64,000 bases of DNA from Agrobacterium tumefaciens str. B6. Lineage in GTDB: Bacteria; Pseudomonadota; Alphaproteobacteria; Rhizobiales; Rhizobiaceae. The notes below the pieces were generated by a model. That model was given only the letters and a program-made list of their open reading frames with translations. It made no database searches and had not been told where the DNA came from. A program made the translations under genes and the position numbers. Below, piece after piece: positions 16,547 to 29,931 of this stretch; within the stretch, counting starts at the first letter, position 1; every line of letters begins with the position of its first letter. The stretch is from positions 480,663 to 544,662 of the forward strand of contig NZ_LMVK01000023.1 of assembly GCF_001541315.1 (NCBI RefSeq). The letters run 5' to 3'.

Positions 16547-17791
16547 ATGCCCCAGCCCATGTCCGCCATTGCAAGCACGGAACTGGTGCGCCAGAAAAAC
16601 AGCCTGTCGGTGATGGCGGCACTGCGTCTGCACGGCAGTCTTTCCCATACCGACATGTCGACTTTCACCGGGCTTGCCTCCGCAACCGTTTCCGCCATCA
16701 CCATGGAACTCGAACGTGCGGGGCTCATTCTCAGGAAAGAACAGCTTGCCACTGCCGGCCGCGGGCGGCCGCGTATCCTCTTCGCGCCAAGCGGCGACTT
16801 CTGCTACGTTGCGATCGTCATCATCTCCTCCGACAGCGTGCAATATTCGCTCGTCGATTATGCCGGCAAGCTGGTGGACCGCTTTACCGAGCAGAGGATC
16901 ACGGCTGAAAAAGGCTCGTTCGGAGGTTCGATATTGGCGGGCCTTGCGAGACTTGCGGACCGTTCCCGCATCAACCGCCACGACATTCTTCAGGTCTCGA
17001 TCAGCAGCAAGGGCCTCGTGGATGCGGCAACGGCTGTACTCGTGTGGTCGCCAGTCCTCGGTAACGAAAAGATAGATTTCCAGCAGCTTATTTCGCAAGA
17101 CGGCCGCACCCGCGTGACGCTGAACAACGAGACGCTGCTGGCCGCAAAAGCCATTTGGATGCGGGAGCACGCAAGGGAAACCCCGGCGCCGGAAGCGCTC
17201 GTCACCCTGTCGCTCGGCCACAGCATCGGCCTTGGCATTGCCCGCGCAACGGGCGGCGCAATCGAAGTCAGCGCCCCCAATTTCGGTCATATGCTGCATC
17301 TGGCCGATGGTGCGCTCTGCCGTTGCGGCACCAGGGGCTGCATTGAGGCCTATTCCGGCTTCTACGCCATCCTGCGGTCGGCTTTCGAGGCACCACCGCA
17401 GGCGGAACCGGCAAAATTCGTGCCGATCGCCGAGGTGGACAAGATCGCCGCTTCGGCTCGCGCCGGGGGCCGAATGGCGCGGTTTGCCTTCCGCACCGCC
17501 GGCCTCGCGCTCGGTAACGGCCTTTCACGCCTCTTCAGCCTGCATGGGCATATGCCGGTTTTCATTATCGGTCCCGGCACGCGTTATTTCGATCTTCTGG
17601 AAAGCGGCCTGCATGATGGACTTGCACAGTCACAGGCGGTGCGTTTCGGCGGCATGCCGAAAATCGCAATCGCCCCTCACGAGCCGGAGCTGGTGTTCGA
17701 AGGGCATATGGAACACGCCCTTTCCGCTGCCGACGACTACATCTTGAGCGCCGACGGGCCCGAGAGACCGCTGAGGAGTTCAGGGAATTGA
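16547..17791 (+). CDS. xylR: ROK-family repressor of the xylose transport operon
   Basis: 414 residues: a winged helix in the first 75 residues (LSVMAALRLHGSLSHTDMST, then ASATVSAITMELERAGLI) and a ROK domain with LNNETLLAAKA, a GHSIGLGIA glycine loop, and the zinc motif CRCGTRGCIEAY. It probably dissociates from the palindrome upstream when xylose binds. ATG 16547 has GGGAG almost touching it; ATG 16559 is a reasonable alternative start. It converges with glpD 19 bp later. Confidence 0.85.
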   Translation: MPQPMSAIASTELVRQKNSLSVMAALRLHGSLSHTDMSTFTGLASATVSAITMELERAGLILRKEQLATAGRGRPRILFAPSGDFCYVAIVIISSDSVQYSLVDYAGKLVDRFTEQRITAEKGSFGGSILAGLARLADRSRINRHDILQVSISSKGLVDAATAVLVWSPVLGNEKIDFQQLISQDGRTRVTLNNETLLAAKAIWMREHARETPAPEALVTLSLGHSIGLGIARATGGAIEVSAPNFGHMLHLADGALCRCGTRGCIEAYSGFYAILRSAFEAPPQAEPAKFVPIAEVDKIAASARAGGRMARFAFRTAGLALGNGLSRLFSLHGHMPVFIIGPGTRYFDLLESGLHDGLAQSQAVRFGGMPKIAIAPHEPELVFEGHMEHALSAADDYILSADGPERPLRSSGN

Positions 17792-17810
17792 CGGAAAACC
17801 TGACGGAAGC

Positions 17811-19355
17811 TCAGGCCTGCTCCGCCACGGCTTCGGTCTTTTGTTTACCGCCTGTCAGCATGGCCACGAATTCATCGAGACCGGCGGCCTCGTCCTTGCT
17901 CAGGCGCAGGCCCTGTTTCGTGCGGCGCCAGAGAATGTCCTCGGCCGCAAAGGCCCATTCGTGCTCAACCAGCCAGCGCACTTCGCATTCGTAAAGCGTG
18001 CCGCCAAAATGCCGGCCGAGGCTGGACACGTCGGTGGCGCTGCCCAACAGTTCTGCAGCCTTCGTGCCGTAATTTCTGACAAGCCGCTCGGCGTGGCGTC
18101 CATCAAGGAAAGGATATCGGGAGACGAGCGCCCGAACCTGCACCTCATATCTTTCCGCGCCGAAATCGCCGCCCGGCAGGTGGGAGCCCGCCGTCCACGG
18201 CTTGCCCTTTTCGCCGATCGCCGCGCCGATCTTTTCCAGCGCATGTTCCGCCAGCCGCCGATAGGTGGTGAGCTTGCCGCCGAAAATATTGAGGAGTGGA
18301 GCCTCGCCTTCGGCCTCTTCAACCTTCAGCACGTAATCGCGTGTGGCTTCCTGCGCTTTCGAAGCGCCGTCATCAAAGAGCGGCCGCACGCCGGAATAGG
18401 TCCAGACGATGTCTTCCGGCCGAACCGGCTCGCTGAAATAGTCGCTCGCCGCGTTGCAGAGATAGGAAATCTCTTCCTCGGAAATGCGAACCTTGGCCGG
18501 ATCACCCTTATAGTCACGGTCGGTGGTGCCGATCAGCGTGAAATCCCGCTCATAGGGAATGGCGAAGATGATGCGGTTATCAGGGTTCTGGAAGAAATAG
18601 GCGCGCGGATCGGAAAACTTCTTGCGCACGATAATATGGCTGCCCTGCACGAGCCGGACATTGTGAACATCCTTGCGGCCGAAGACGCCGGAAAGCACCG
18701 TGTCCACCCAGGGACCGGCAGCGTTGACCAGCATGCGCGCTTTATGCGTGGCCGAACGACCGGTTTTTTCGTCCAGCGTCTCGATGCGCCACAGCCCGCC
18801 TTCGCGCCGTGCGGAAACGACCCGCGTGCGGTTCATGATCGTCGCGCCGCGATCCGCCGCATCGCGCGCGTTGAGAACCACGAAACGGGCATCATCCACC
18901 CAGCCGTCGGAATATTCGAAAGCCCTGGCAAAAGCCGGCTTCAGAGGCTTGCCCGCCGGGTCCTTGCGAAGATCGAGCGTACGGGTCGCCGGCAAAAGTT
19001 TGCGGCCGCCGAGATTGTCATAAAGAAACAGGCCGAGCCGGACCATCCAGGCCGGGCGTACTCCGCCCTTCTGAATGGGCAGAACGAAACGCATGGGCCA
19101 GATGACATGCGGCGCCATGGCCCATAGGATCTCGCGTTCCATCAGCGCTTCGCGCACCAAACGAAACTCGTAATGTTCGAGATAACGCAAGCCGCCATGA
19201 ATGAGTTTGGTGGCCGCCGAAGACGTGCCGGAGGCAAAATCGCCCTTTTCCGCAAGCGCCACGGAATAACCCCTGCCCACGGCATCGCGGGCAATGCCGC
19301 AGCCATTGACGCCGCCACCGATGACAAAAAGATCAAAAATGTTTTCGCCGGACAT
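17811..19355 (-). CDS. glpD: Glycerol-3-phosphate dehydrogenase (aerobic, FAD-dependent)
   Basis: 514 residues. Oxidises glycerol-3-phosphate to dihydroxyacetone phosphate at the inner membrane and passes electrons to quinone. The FAD-binding motif VIGGGVNGCGIARDA is near residue 11, followed by SGTSSAATKLIHGGLRYLE, and a C-terminal helical cap domain. The start has GGAGG 5 nt upstream. The AT-rich upstream region has AACGAA repeats suited to a DeoR-type GlpR repressor. No other glp gene is adjacent. Confidence 0.96.
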   Translation of the reverse strand: MSGENIFDLFVIGGGVNGCGIARDAVGRGYSVALAEKGDFASGTSSAATKLIHGGLRYLEHYEFRLVREALMEREILWAMAPHVIWPMRFVLPIQKGGVRPAWMVRLGLFLYDNLGGRKLLPATRTLDLRKDPAGKPLKPAFARAFEYSDGWVDDARFVVLNARDAADRGATIMNRTRVVSARREGGLWRIETLDEKTGRSATHKARMLVNAAGPWVDTVLSGVFGRKDVHNVRLVQGSHIIVRKKFSDPRAYFFQNPDNRIIFAIPYERDFTLIGTTDRDYKGDPAKVRISEEEISYLCNAASDYFSEPVRPEDIVWTYSGVRPLFDDGASKAQEATRDYVLKVEEAEGEAPLLNIFGGKLTTYRRLAEHALEKIGAAIGEKGKPWTAGSHLPGGDFGAERYEVQVRALVSRYPFLDGRHAERLVRNYGTKAAELLGSATDVSSLGRHFGGTLYECEVRWLVEHEWAFAAEDILWRRTKQGLRLSKDEAAGLDEFVAMLTGGKQKTEAVAEQA

Positions 19356-19410
19356 GAAGCCTCCGCGACAATGCAGGGGAGAAACCCCTTATGGAAAGAC
19401 AATTATATAA

Positions 19411-19466
19411 AAACGAAAACGAAACGAATGTCAAAAGAAAACAAACGAACCATATAAACGCAAATG
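19411..19466. promoter_or_regulatory. Direct AACGAA-type repeats upstream of glpD
   Basis: AAACGAAAACGAAACGA (19411-19427) contains three AACGA units with six- and five-base steps, and further related units AAACGAAC (from 19443) and TAAACGCAAATGAAAG follow. Tandem TTCG-containing repeats are typical of DeoR-family (GlpR-like) operators. Assignment by position and pattern. Confidence 0.45.
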
Positions 19467-19518
19467 AAAGCGCCGTGAGCGGTGCGTCACAACGTCAGTC
19501 TCCTAGGAGATTTATGTT

Positions 19519-19935
19519 TCAGCCGTGTGTCTGAGAAACCTGCTCAAGCTCATAGAGCACGCCGCCCATATCCTTCGGGTGCAGGAAAAGAACAGGATTG
19601 CCATGCGCGCCGATCTTCGGCTTGCCATCGCCCAGAATTCGAGCGCCCTTCTTGATGAGATCATCACGAGCCGCGTCAATATCCGGCACCTCAAAACAGA
19701 GATGGTGCGTCCCGCCGCCCGGATTTCTTTCGAGAAAGGCGGCAATCGGCGAATTTTCTCCGAGGGGGTGAAGGAGTTCGATCTTGGTATTCTCAGCCTG
19801 AATGAAAACCACCGTCACGCCGTGTTCAGGCAGGGATTGCGGCTCGGAGACATCTGCGCCAAGCGCCCTGTATCGGGCAATGGCGGCTTCGAGATCGGGC
19901 ACCGCGATGGCGACGTGATTCAATCTTCCGAACAT
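19519..19935 (-). CDS. mce: Methylmalonyl-CoA epimerase
   Basis: 138 residues of the vicinal oxygen chelate fold: LNHVAIAVPDLEAAIARYRA at the N-terminus, IELLHPLGENSPIAAFLE in the middle and GGTHHLCFEVPDI with metal-binding His. It interconverts the (S) and (R) forms of methylmalonyl-CoA between the carboxylase and the mutase. ATG 19935 is chosen because GAGGGG lies 9 nt upstream; a second ATG at 19941 is possible. It follows bhbA by 13 bp and is the last gene of the propionate run. Confidence 0.93.
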   Translation of the reverse strand: MFGRLNHVAIAVPDLEAAIARYRALGADVSEPQSLPEHGVTVVFIQAENTKIELLHPLGENSPIAAFLERNPGGGTHHLCFEVPDIDAARDDLIKKGARILGDGKPKIGAHGNPVLFLHPKDMGGVLYELEQVSQTHG

Positions 19936-19948
19936 GGCCATCTTCCCC

Positions 19949-22090
<2,142 letters not shown>

Positions 22091-22221
22091 GCATCTCTCC
22101 CCTTCTGCATTTCATTCTAGCACTGTGGCCGGTGATCGTGACGAAAATCGAACGGCCGCCCGCAGGCCCGACCCCGTAAACCGCTCCGGCCCGCATCCGT
22201 TCCGGAAAACGGCAGCGGCTA

Positions 22222-24225
<2,004 letters not shown>

Positions 24226-24229
24226 GCGG

Positions 24230-24631
24230 TTATTCTCCCCTCGCATCGTCATCATCGTCGCGGAATTTCTTTTCATAGGGCATCATCAGGATCGCCGAGG
24301 CGGTGGCCGCCGCGCCGAACAGGGACGCGATGGGCACGACCACCAGCAATACCGGCACAACCGGATTTGCGGCGCGACCGATGCGCGCGCCCAAACCGCC
24401 AATGTCGAGAAAAATCAGCGCTGCACCGACGCAGACGCCGATCAGCACGCCGACCGCCGCATTGAACGCCATGAAACGCAGCATCTGCCGGTGATCGAGC
24501 CGGGCAGCTTCCGGCGTCATCTTTGGCTTTGGATCACGACTGCCCGATGCTCTGCCCGCGTTACCGCCGCGACCTTGCCTCACCCAGCGTCGCAGCCATT
24601 GCAGGTCCATATGGAGTATGTCGACAATCAT
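24230..24631 (-). CDS. Small inner-membrane protein inside the pcc operon
   Basis: 133 residues (ATG 24610 is an alternative start). A basic N-terminal half is followed by two hydrophobic helices (MAFNAAVGVLIGVCVGAALIF and NPVVPVLLVVVPIASLFGA) and an acidic tail KKFRDDDDDARGE. It lies between the unknown gene at 24671 and pccA with a 4-bp gap, so it is surely co-transcribed with pccA. Family and role not recognised. Confidence 0.7.
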   Translation of the reverse strand: MIVDILHMDLQWLRRWVRQGRGGNAGRASGSRDPKPKMTPEAARLDHRQMLRFMAFNAAVGVLIGVCVGAALIFLDIGGLGARIGRAANPVVPVLLVVVPIASLFGAAATASAILMMPYEKKFRDDDDDARGE

Positions 24632-24670
24632 GTTCCTCCTCCCCCTCAGGAAAAATGCCGTCGCCTGCCC

Positions 24671-25048
24671 TCAGATCTCGAAAAAATTCTCGAATGATTC
24701 CGGGAAATTCTGCCGGGCAACGCGCTCGTCAATCACCAGCATCGCCTGATAGGAAAGCGGATCGAAATTCTTTTCCGCAGGTATGACCTCACGGCCGAAA
24801 AGCAGGTTGAGGCGGGCGGCGTCGAGATTGCCGCGCTCGAAGGGCTCGGCACCAAAATGGTGCCAGAGCGAGTGCAGGAAGGCGGCATCGATGCGATGCT
24901 CCTTGGTGTCGTTGCGCGCCCGGCGGGGTATCATCTTGATCGGTGTTACCCCTTTGGGGTTGGCGCGACGGATGGTGAACTGGACGCCCGTGCTCGGCAT
25001 GCCGGAGGGAAATCCCTTGTGTTTGGTCATTTCGGGCAGGTTCGCCAT
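24671..25048 (-). CDS. Hypothetical soluble protein in the propionyl-CoA operon
   Basis: 125 residues, basic N-terminal half, no signal or membrane helix. Segments such as FTIRRANPKGVTPIKMIPRR and IDAAFLHSLWHHFGAEPFE look conserved, but I know no matching domain. The start at 25048 has AAGGACT about 6 nt upstream. It precedes the small membrane protein by 39 bp. Possible accessory of carboxylase function, but there is no direct evidence. Confidence 0.65.
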   Translation of the reverse strand: MANLPEMTKHKGFPSGMPSTGVQFTIRRANPKGVTPIKMIPRRARNDTKEHRIDAAFLHSLWHHFGAEPFERGNLDAARLNLLFGREVIPAEKNFDPLSYQAMLVIDERVARQNFPESFENFFEI

Positions 25049-25065
25049 CTTTAGTCCTTCCAGAA

Positions 25066-25144
25066 CATTTCCAGTAAAAGCGGAATCGCTTTTACGTCCG
25101 GAAATGCGTCAATTCAAATAGTTAGAGCGCTTTTAGCGCTCTAA
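25066..25144. repeat. Two nested palindromic units between yghU and the downstream hypothetical gene
   Basis: Unit one: CATTTCC (25066-25072) pairs with GGAAATG (25100-25106) and encloses an inner hairpin TAAAAGCG / CGCTTTTA (25075-25082, 25087-25094). Unit two: TTAGAGCGC / GCGCTCTAA (25122-25130, 25136-25144) with loop TTTTA. They may attenuate the operon or represent a dispersed intergenic repeat. Confidence 0.6.
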
Positions 25145-25152
25145 TCTTTTCG

Positions 25153-26049
25153 TTATGCCTTGCCGATCCTGTCCTCAGTCTTCGTTTCGAAGTCGGAGGC
25201 ATCGTGGCGTTCATGCAATTGTTCGGACGGATCGCCCGAGGTTTTGTTGACGATCACACCGCGCTTGACCGCCGGGCGCTCGCCGATTTCGAGCGTCCAG
25301 CGCATGACGTTCTTATAGCTGTCCGCTTCAAGGAACGCACCGGCATCGCCATAGGCCTGACCGAGCGCGATCTTGCCATACCACGGCCAGACGGCCATAT
25401 CGGCGATCGTATATTCCGAACCGGCGAGATAACGGTTGTCGGCGAGGTGCCGGTCCAGCACGTCGAGCTGGCGTTTGACCTCCATGGCGTAACGGTCGAT
25501 CGCATATTTGATCTTCACCGGCGCATAGGCGTAGAAATGGCCGAAACCGCCGCCGAGGAAGGGGGCGGAGCCCATCTGCCAGAACAGCCAGTTCAGCGCC
25601 TGCGTGCGGGCATTGCCCTCCTTCGGCAGGAAGGCGCCGAATTTTTCCGCGAGATAAACGAGAATGGAGCCGCTTTCGAAAACACGCGTGGGCTCAGGGG
25701 TCGAATGATCCATCAGCGCCGGGATCTTGGAATTCGGATTGACGCCGACGAAACCGGAACCGAACTGGTCGCCTTCACCGATCTTGATCAGCCACGCATC
25801 ATAATCTGCGCCCTTGTGGCCGGCAGCCAGCAATTCTTCCAGCATGATGGTGACCTTCTGGCCGTTCGGCGTCGCCAGCGAATAAAGCTGCAGCGGGTGC
25901 TTGCCGACAGGCAGTTCCTTTTCATGGGTGGGACCGGCGATTGGACGGTTGATATTGGCGAACTGGCCGCCATTGCCCTTATCCCAGGTCCAGACCTTGG
26001 GCACTTCATATCCGGCGGGGAAATTATCTGCGGAGGAATTTTCGGCCAT
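25153..26049 (-). CDS. yghU: Glutathione S-transferase family protein, YghU-like
   Basis: 298 residues. Thioredoxin-like N-domain with LQLYSLATPNGQKVTIMLEEL and the binding segment SKIPALMDH then FESGSILVYLAEKFG, and an all-helical C-domain (AGSEYTIADMAVWPW). YghU-type enzymes have glutathione peroxidase or disulfide reductase activity. ATG 26049 is used (AAGGACA 8 nt upstream). It sits within the propionate operon between pccB and pccA, an odd companion. Confidence 0.88.
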   Translation of the reverse strand: MAENSSADNFPAGYEVPKVWTWDKGNGGQFANINRPIAGPTHEKELPVGKHPLQLYSLATPNGQKVTIMLEELLAAGHKGADYDAWLIKIGEGDQFGSGFVGVNPNSKIPALMDHSTPEPTRVFESGSILVYLAEKFGAFLPKEGNARTQALNWLFWQMGSAPFLGGGFGHFYAYAPVKIKYAIDRYAMEVKRQLDVLDRHLADNRYLAGSEYTIADMAVWPWYGKIALGQAYGDAGAFLEADSYKNVMRWTLEIGERPAVKRGVIVNKTSGDPSEQLHERHDASDFETKTEDRIGKA

Positions 26050-26151
26050 GAAAAACTGTCCTTGTGCGTTTCGGGAGGACATCCGGAAATCCGGGCGCCT
26101 GAACATCCATATAGTAAGGTGGCCGAAGCATTTTTCCAGCCCTGCAGCAAA

Positions 26152-27684
26152 TCAGAGCGGAATGGTGTCGTGTTTCTTCCAGCGGGTTTCGACGCTCTTG
26201 TTGCGCAGCGACGCGAAGGCGCGGGCGATGCGGCGGCGTGAGGAATGCGGCATGATGACCTCATCGATGAAACCGCGTTCCGCCGCCACGAAGGGATTGG
26301 CGAAACGCTCCTCATATTCTTTCGTGCGCGCGGCAATCTTCTCGGGATCGGAAAGCTCGGAACGATAGAGGATTTCCGCCGCTCCTTTTGCTCCCATGAC
26401 AGCGATTTCCGCCGTCGGCCAGGCGTAGTTCACATCCGCGCCGATATGTTTGGAGGCCATCACGTCATAAGCGCCGCCATAGGCCTTGCGCGTAATCAGC
26501 GTCACCATCGGCACCGTGGCCTCCGAATAGGCGAAGAGAAGTTTTGCGCCGTGCTTGATGACGCCGCCATATTCCTGCGCCGTACCCGGCAGGAAGCCCG
26601 GCACATCCACCAGCGTCAGCAGCGGAATGTTGAAGGCATCGCAGAAGCGCACGAAGCGGGCGGCCTTGCGCGAGGCGTCGATATCGAGGCAGCCGGCCAG
26701 CACCATCGGCTGGTTGGCGACAACCCCCACCGTCTGGCCTTCAAGGCGGATGAAGCCGGTGATAATGTTGCGGGCAAAGGCTTCCTGCAGTTCGAAGAAG
26801 TCTCCCTCATCCGCCAGCGCGTGGATCAGTTCCTTCATGTCGTAGGGTTTGTTGGAACTGTCGGGGATCAGCGTATCGAGACGTGCTTCCAGCCGCGCCG
26901 GATCGTCATGAAACGGCCGGACAGGCGGTTTTTCGCGGTTGTTGAGCGGCAGGAAATCGAACAGCAGCCGCACATGTTCCAGCGTCTCGATGTCGTTTTC
27001 ATAAGCGCCGTCAGCGACGGAGGATTTTCTCGTATGGGTGGAGGCCCCGCCAAGCTCTTCCGCTGTGACGATCTCGTTCGTCACGGTCTTCACCACATCC
27101 GGCCCGGTCACGAACATGTAGGAGGTATCGCGCACCATGAAGATGAAATCGGTCATGGCAGGCGAATAGACAGCACCACCCGCACAAGGCCCCATGATAA
27201 CTGATATCTGCGGCACGACGCCGGAGGCGACGACATTGCGCTTGAACACATCGGCATAACCGCCGAGCGAGGCCACACCCTCCTGGATACGCGCACCGCC
27301 GGAATCGTTCAGCCCGATCACCGGCGCACCATTGCGCACCGCCATATCCATGATCTTGCAGATCTTCTGCGCATGGGTTTCCGACAGCGAACCGCCGAGC
27401 ACGGTGAAATCCTGCGAGAAAACATAGACCTGCCGGCCATTGATGGTGCCCCAGCCGGTGACGACGCCGTCACCTGCAATCTTCTGGTCCGCCATGCCGA
27501 AATCCACCGCCCGGTGGGTGACGTACATGTCGTATTCTTCGAAGGAACCTTCATCCAAGAGCACGTCGATACGCTCGCGCGCCGTCAGCTTGCCCTTGGC
27601 GTGTTGCGCCTCAATGCGCTTGACGCCGCCGCCGAGCCGCGCCTCTTCCCGCCGCGTTTCCAACTGCTCCAGAATGCCGGGCAT
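26152..27684 (-). CDS. pccB: Propionyl-CoA carboxylase beta subunit (carboxyltransferase)
   Basis: 510 residues of the acyl-CoA carboxyltransferase fold with both crotonase-like halves: [40 protein letters not shown] N-domain and [18 protein letters not shown] plus [16 protein letters not shown] in the C-domain. It transfers the carboxyl from biotin of PccA to propionyl-CoA. ATG 27684 has GGAGGAAAC directly upstream. It is the first gene of the leftward operon and faces the ScfR-like regulator. Confidence 0.95.
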   Translation of the reverse strand: MPGILEQLETRREEARLGGGVKRIEAQHAKGKLTARERIDVLLDEGSFEEYDMYVTHRAVDFGMADQKIAGDGVVTGWGTINGRQVYVFSQDFTVLGGSLSETHAQKICKIMDMAVRNGAPVIGLNDSGGARIQEGVASLGGYADVFKRNVVASGVVPQISVIMGPCAGGAVYSPAMTDFIFMVRDTSYMFVTGPDVVKTVTNEIVTAEELGGASTHTRKSSVADGAYENDIETLEHVRLLFDFLPLNNREKPPVRPFHDDPARLEARLDTLIPDSSNKPYDMKELIHALADEGDFFELQEAFARNIITGFIRLEGQTVGVVANQPMVLAGCLDIDASRKAARFVRFCDAFNIPLLTLVDVPGFLPGTAQEYGGVIKHGAKLLFAYSEATVPMVTLITRKAYGGAYDVMASKHIGADVNYAWPTAEIAVMGAKGAAEILYRSELSDPEKIAARTKEYEERFANPFVAAERGFIDEVIMPHSSRRRIARAFASLRNKSVETRWKKHDTIPL

Positions 27685-27772
27685 GTTTCCTCCATGCGTT
27701 GTCATTACGATCCATAGCCCAGAAAATAGTCTGCCAGAAGCCTTGATCGTGCGCGTATGCGTGCCATAAATA

Positions 27773-27802
27773 TTTGCAATATTTAATTTTGCAAAGTTGC
27801 AA
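27773..27802. promoter_or_regulatory. TTTGCAA repeats, probable ScfR/PccR operator
   Basis: TTTGCAA (27773-27779), TTTGCAAA (27788-27795) and TTGCAA (27797-27802) lie in the 119-bp gap between pccB and the regulator, the last ending two bases before the regulator start. TTTGCAAA-type sites are known for RamB and PccR regulators of the short-chain acyl-CoA family, which supports the assignment. Confidence 0.75.
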
Positions 27803-27803
27803 T

Positions 27804-29222
27804 ATGGCGACGGAAAAACTCTTCATCGGCCGCAAGGTGCGCGGCCTTCGCGAAAACGCCCGCGCCACGCAGGCGCAATTTGCCGAGCGGCTGGGCATCT
27901 CCGCGAGCTACCTGAACCAGATCGAGAACAATCAACGCCCGGTTTCGGCCAGCGTTCTGGTGACGCTGGTGGAAAAATTCCAGCTCGACATGGCGGAACT
28001 GGCGACGGGCGAAAGCGACCGGCTGGTTTCCGCCGTGCGTGAGGCACTGAAAGATCCGCTCTTCATGAACTACGAACCGGGCCTTCAGGAACTGAAACTG
28101 ATCGCCCAGAACGCGCCGGGTTTTGCCCATGCGCTGCTGCGCGCCCATCAGGCCTATCGCCAGAACAGCGAGCAGCTGGTGCAGCTGGATGACCGGCTGG
28201 GCCGCGGAACCGCGCAGGTGGAAAGAACCCCCTATGAGGAGGTGCGCGATTTCTTCCACTTCGTCGACAATTACGTCGCCGAGATCGACCTTCTGGCCGA
28301 AGAGCTGGCGGAAGAACTGGAGATAGAAGGCGGCGAGACCTACGGCATTCTGGCCGCGCAACTGCGCAACCGTTACGGCATCCATATCACAAGAACGGAG
28401 GCGGCAGGCGGGTTGATCCGGCACTTCGACCCCACCGGCAAAACGCTCGCTCTCAGCTCCTACATGGCCGCGCCGACCCGCTGTTTTCAGCTTGCATTGC
28501 AGATCGCCCAGCTTCACGCCGGCGCGACGGTGGACAGAGTGCTGGCCGGTGCCGGATTCCGCAATGTGGAAGCGGCGGAAATCTGTCGTATCGGATTGCA
28601 TAATTATTTCGCCGCAGCCCTCATCCTGCCCTATGGCCGATTTCATCGGGCGGCTCAGGAACTGCGTCACGATCTGGAGCTTCTCGCCGTGCGCTTCGGC
28701 GCGAGCCTTGAGCAGGTTGCCCACAGGCTGAGCACCTTGCAGCGCCCGGGCATGAAGGGCGTGCCGATCTTTTTCGCCAAGATCGACCGCGCCGGCAACA
28801 TTACCAAACGCCACAGCGCCACGCGGCTGCAATTTGCCCGTTTCGGAGCGGCCTGTCCGCTTTGGAATATCCATCAGGCTTTCGAAAGCTCCGACAGGAT
28901 CGTGCGGCAGCTGGCGGAAACGCCTGACGGTGTGCGCTATCTTTCCATCGCCACGCAAATCGAGAAAGCTGGCGCGGGTTTCAATACGGAAAGACCACGT
29001 TACGCCATCGCGCTTGGCTGCGAAATTTCCCATGCACAGAATTTCGTTTATGCCGATACGCTCGATCTCGGCAATGCGGCCTCCTTCAAGCCGATCGGCA
29101 TTTCCTGTCGGGTCTGCGAAAGGGTGGACTGCGTGCAGCGCGCCGTGCCGCCGTTGAAACGCAAGCTGCATTTCGATCATCTTTCGCGCGGAGCCCTGCC
29201 CTACAGGATCGCCGACTTCTAG
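27804..29222 (+). CDS. pccR: Short-chain fatty acyl-CoA regulator (ScfR/PccR-like)
   Basis: 472 residues. N-terminal XRE HTH ([16 protein letters not shown], then [17 protein letters not shown]), a central IrrE/DUF955-like region ([20 protein letters not shown] onward) and a C-terminal DUF2083-like domain with cysteines ([15 protein letters not shown] and CRVCERVDC). Family members such as PccR and RamB sense short-chain acyl-CoA and control propionyl-CoA carboxylase or glyoxylate genes. ATG 27804 has no Shine-Dalgarno and lies within two bases of the operator repeats, so the mRNA may be leaderless. The gene divergent to pccB supports this role. Confidence 0.87.
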   Translation: MATEKLFIGRKVRGLRENARATQAQFAERLGISASYLNQIENNQRPVSASVLVTLVEKFQLDMAELATGESDRLVSAVREALKDPLFMNYEPGLQELKLIAQNAPGFAHALLRAHQAYRQNSEQLVQLDDRLGRGTAQVERTPYEEVRDFFHFVDNYVAEIDLLAEELAEELEIEGGETYGILAAQLRNRYGIHITRTEAAGGLIRHFDPTGKTLALSSYMAAPTRCFQLALQIAQLHAGATVDRVLAGAGFRNVEAAEICRIGLHNYFAAALILPYGRFHRAAQELRHDLELLAVRFGASLEQVAHRLSTLQRPGMKGVPIFFAKIDRAGNITKRHSATRLQFARFGAACPLWNIHQAFESSDRIVRQLAETPDGVRYLSIATQIEKAGAGFNTERPRYAIALGCEISHAQNFVYADTLDLGNAASFKPIGISCRVCERVDCVQRAVPPLKRKLHFDHLSRGALPYRIADF

Positions 29223-29235
29223 CGCCGCGGGAGTA

Positions 29236-29892
29236 TCAGGGTAAAGGCACCATGGCGCGCCGCATGATATTGGCGTAGTAGCCCCAGAAAAGCCGCGCGG
29301 CCACGGAGCGCCAAGGCGACCAGAGTGCCGCACGCTCCGCCAGCCATTTCGCTTCCGGCCTCACCTCCAGATCAAGCGCGTGAGCCACCGCCGATCTCAG
29401 CGCCACATCGCCGACCGGGAAAATATCCGGATGCCCGCCGCAGAACATCAGATAGACCTCCGCCGTCCACGGGCCGATACCACGAAGCGCAACCAGTTCG
29501 GAAAGGGCGGCAGCGGCTTCCTTGCGCACCACGCCATCAAGATCGATCTGCCCTTCCGTGACGGCGCGCGCCAGCCCTTCCAGCGTCGTCGCCTTGGCCC
29601 GGGAAAGGCCGAAGCCAGCGCGCAATTCCTCGGGTGCGCCGAGATAATTTTCCGCCGTGACCACGCCGCCGGTGCCGGTAAGGATACGCGCCCATATGGC
29701 GTTGGCGCTGGCGCGCGACACCATCTGCGACACGACGATATGGGCAAGGCCGGCAAAGCCGGGCTCGTGAATGCGCAGCTCCAGCGGACCGGCTTTTTCG
29801 ATAATGAGGCTGAGAGCCGGATCGAGGTGGGCAAGATGCTCCAGCCCTTCGCTGATGTCATCCATCCCGGTAATGATTTTCATATCCGTCAT
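29236..29892 (-). CDS. DNA-3-methyladenine glycosylase II, AlkA-like
   Basis: 218 residues of the HhH-GPD superfamily. The helix-hairpin-helix and catalytic region read LRGIGPWTAEVYLMFC, then HPDIFPVGDVALR with the conserved catalytic Asp. It would excise alkylated bases in the cytoplasm. The N-terminal TBP-like domain of E. coli AlkA is missing, as in the shorter family members. The start is ATG 29892 or ATG 29883; neither has an ideal ribosome site. Confidence 0.88.
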   Translation of the reverse strand: MTDMKIITGMDDISEGLEHLAHLDPALSLIIEKAGPLELRIHEPGFAGLAHIVVSQMVSRASANAIWARILTGTGGVVTAENYLGAPEELRAGFGLSRAKATTLEGLARAVTEGQIDLDGVVRKEAAAALSELVALRGIGPWTAEVYLMFCGGHPDIFPVGDVALRSAVAHALDLEVRPEAKWLAERAALWSPWRSVAARLFWGYYANIMRRAMVPLP

Positions 29893-29931
29893 TCCATATG
29901 CCGCCAGCCGGCTGGTGGGGCGCTTTAAAAC

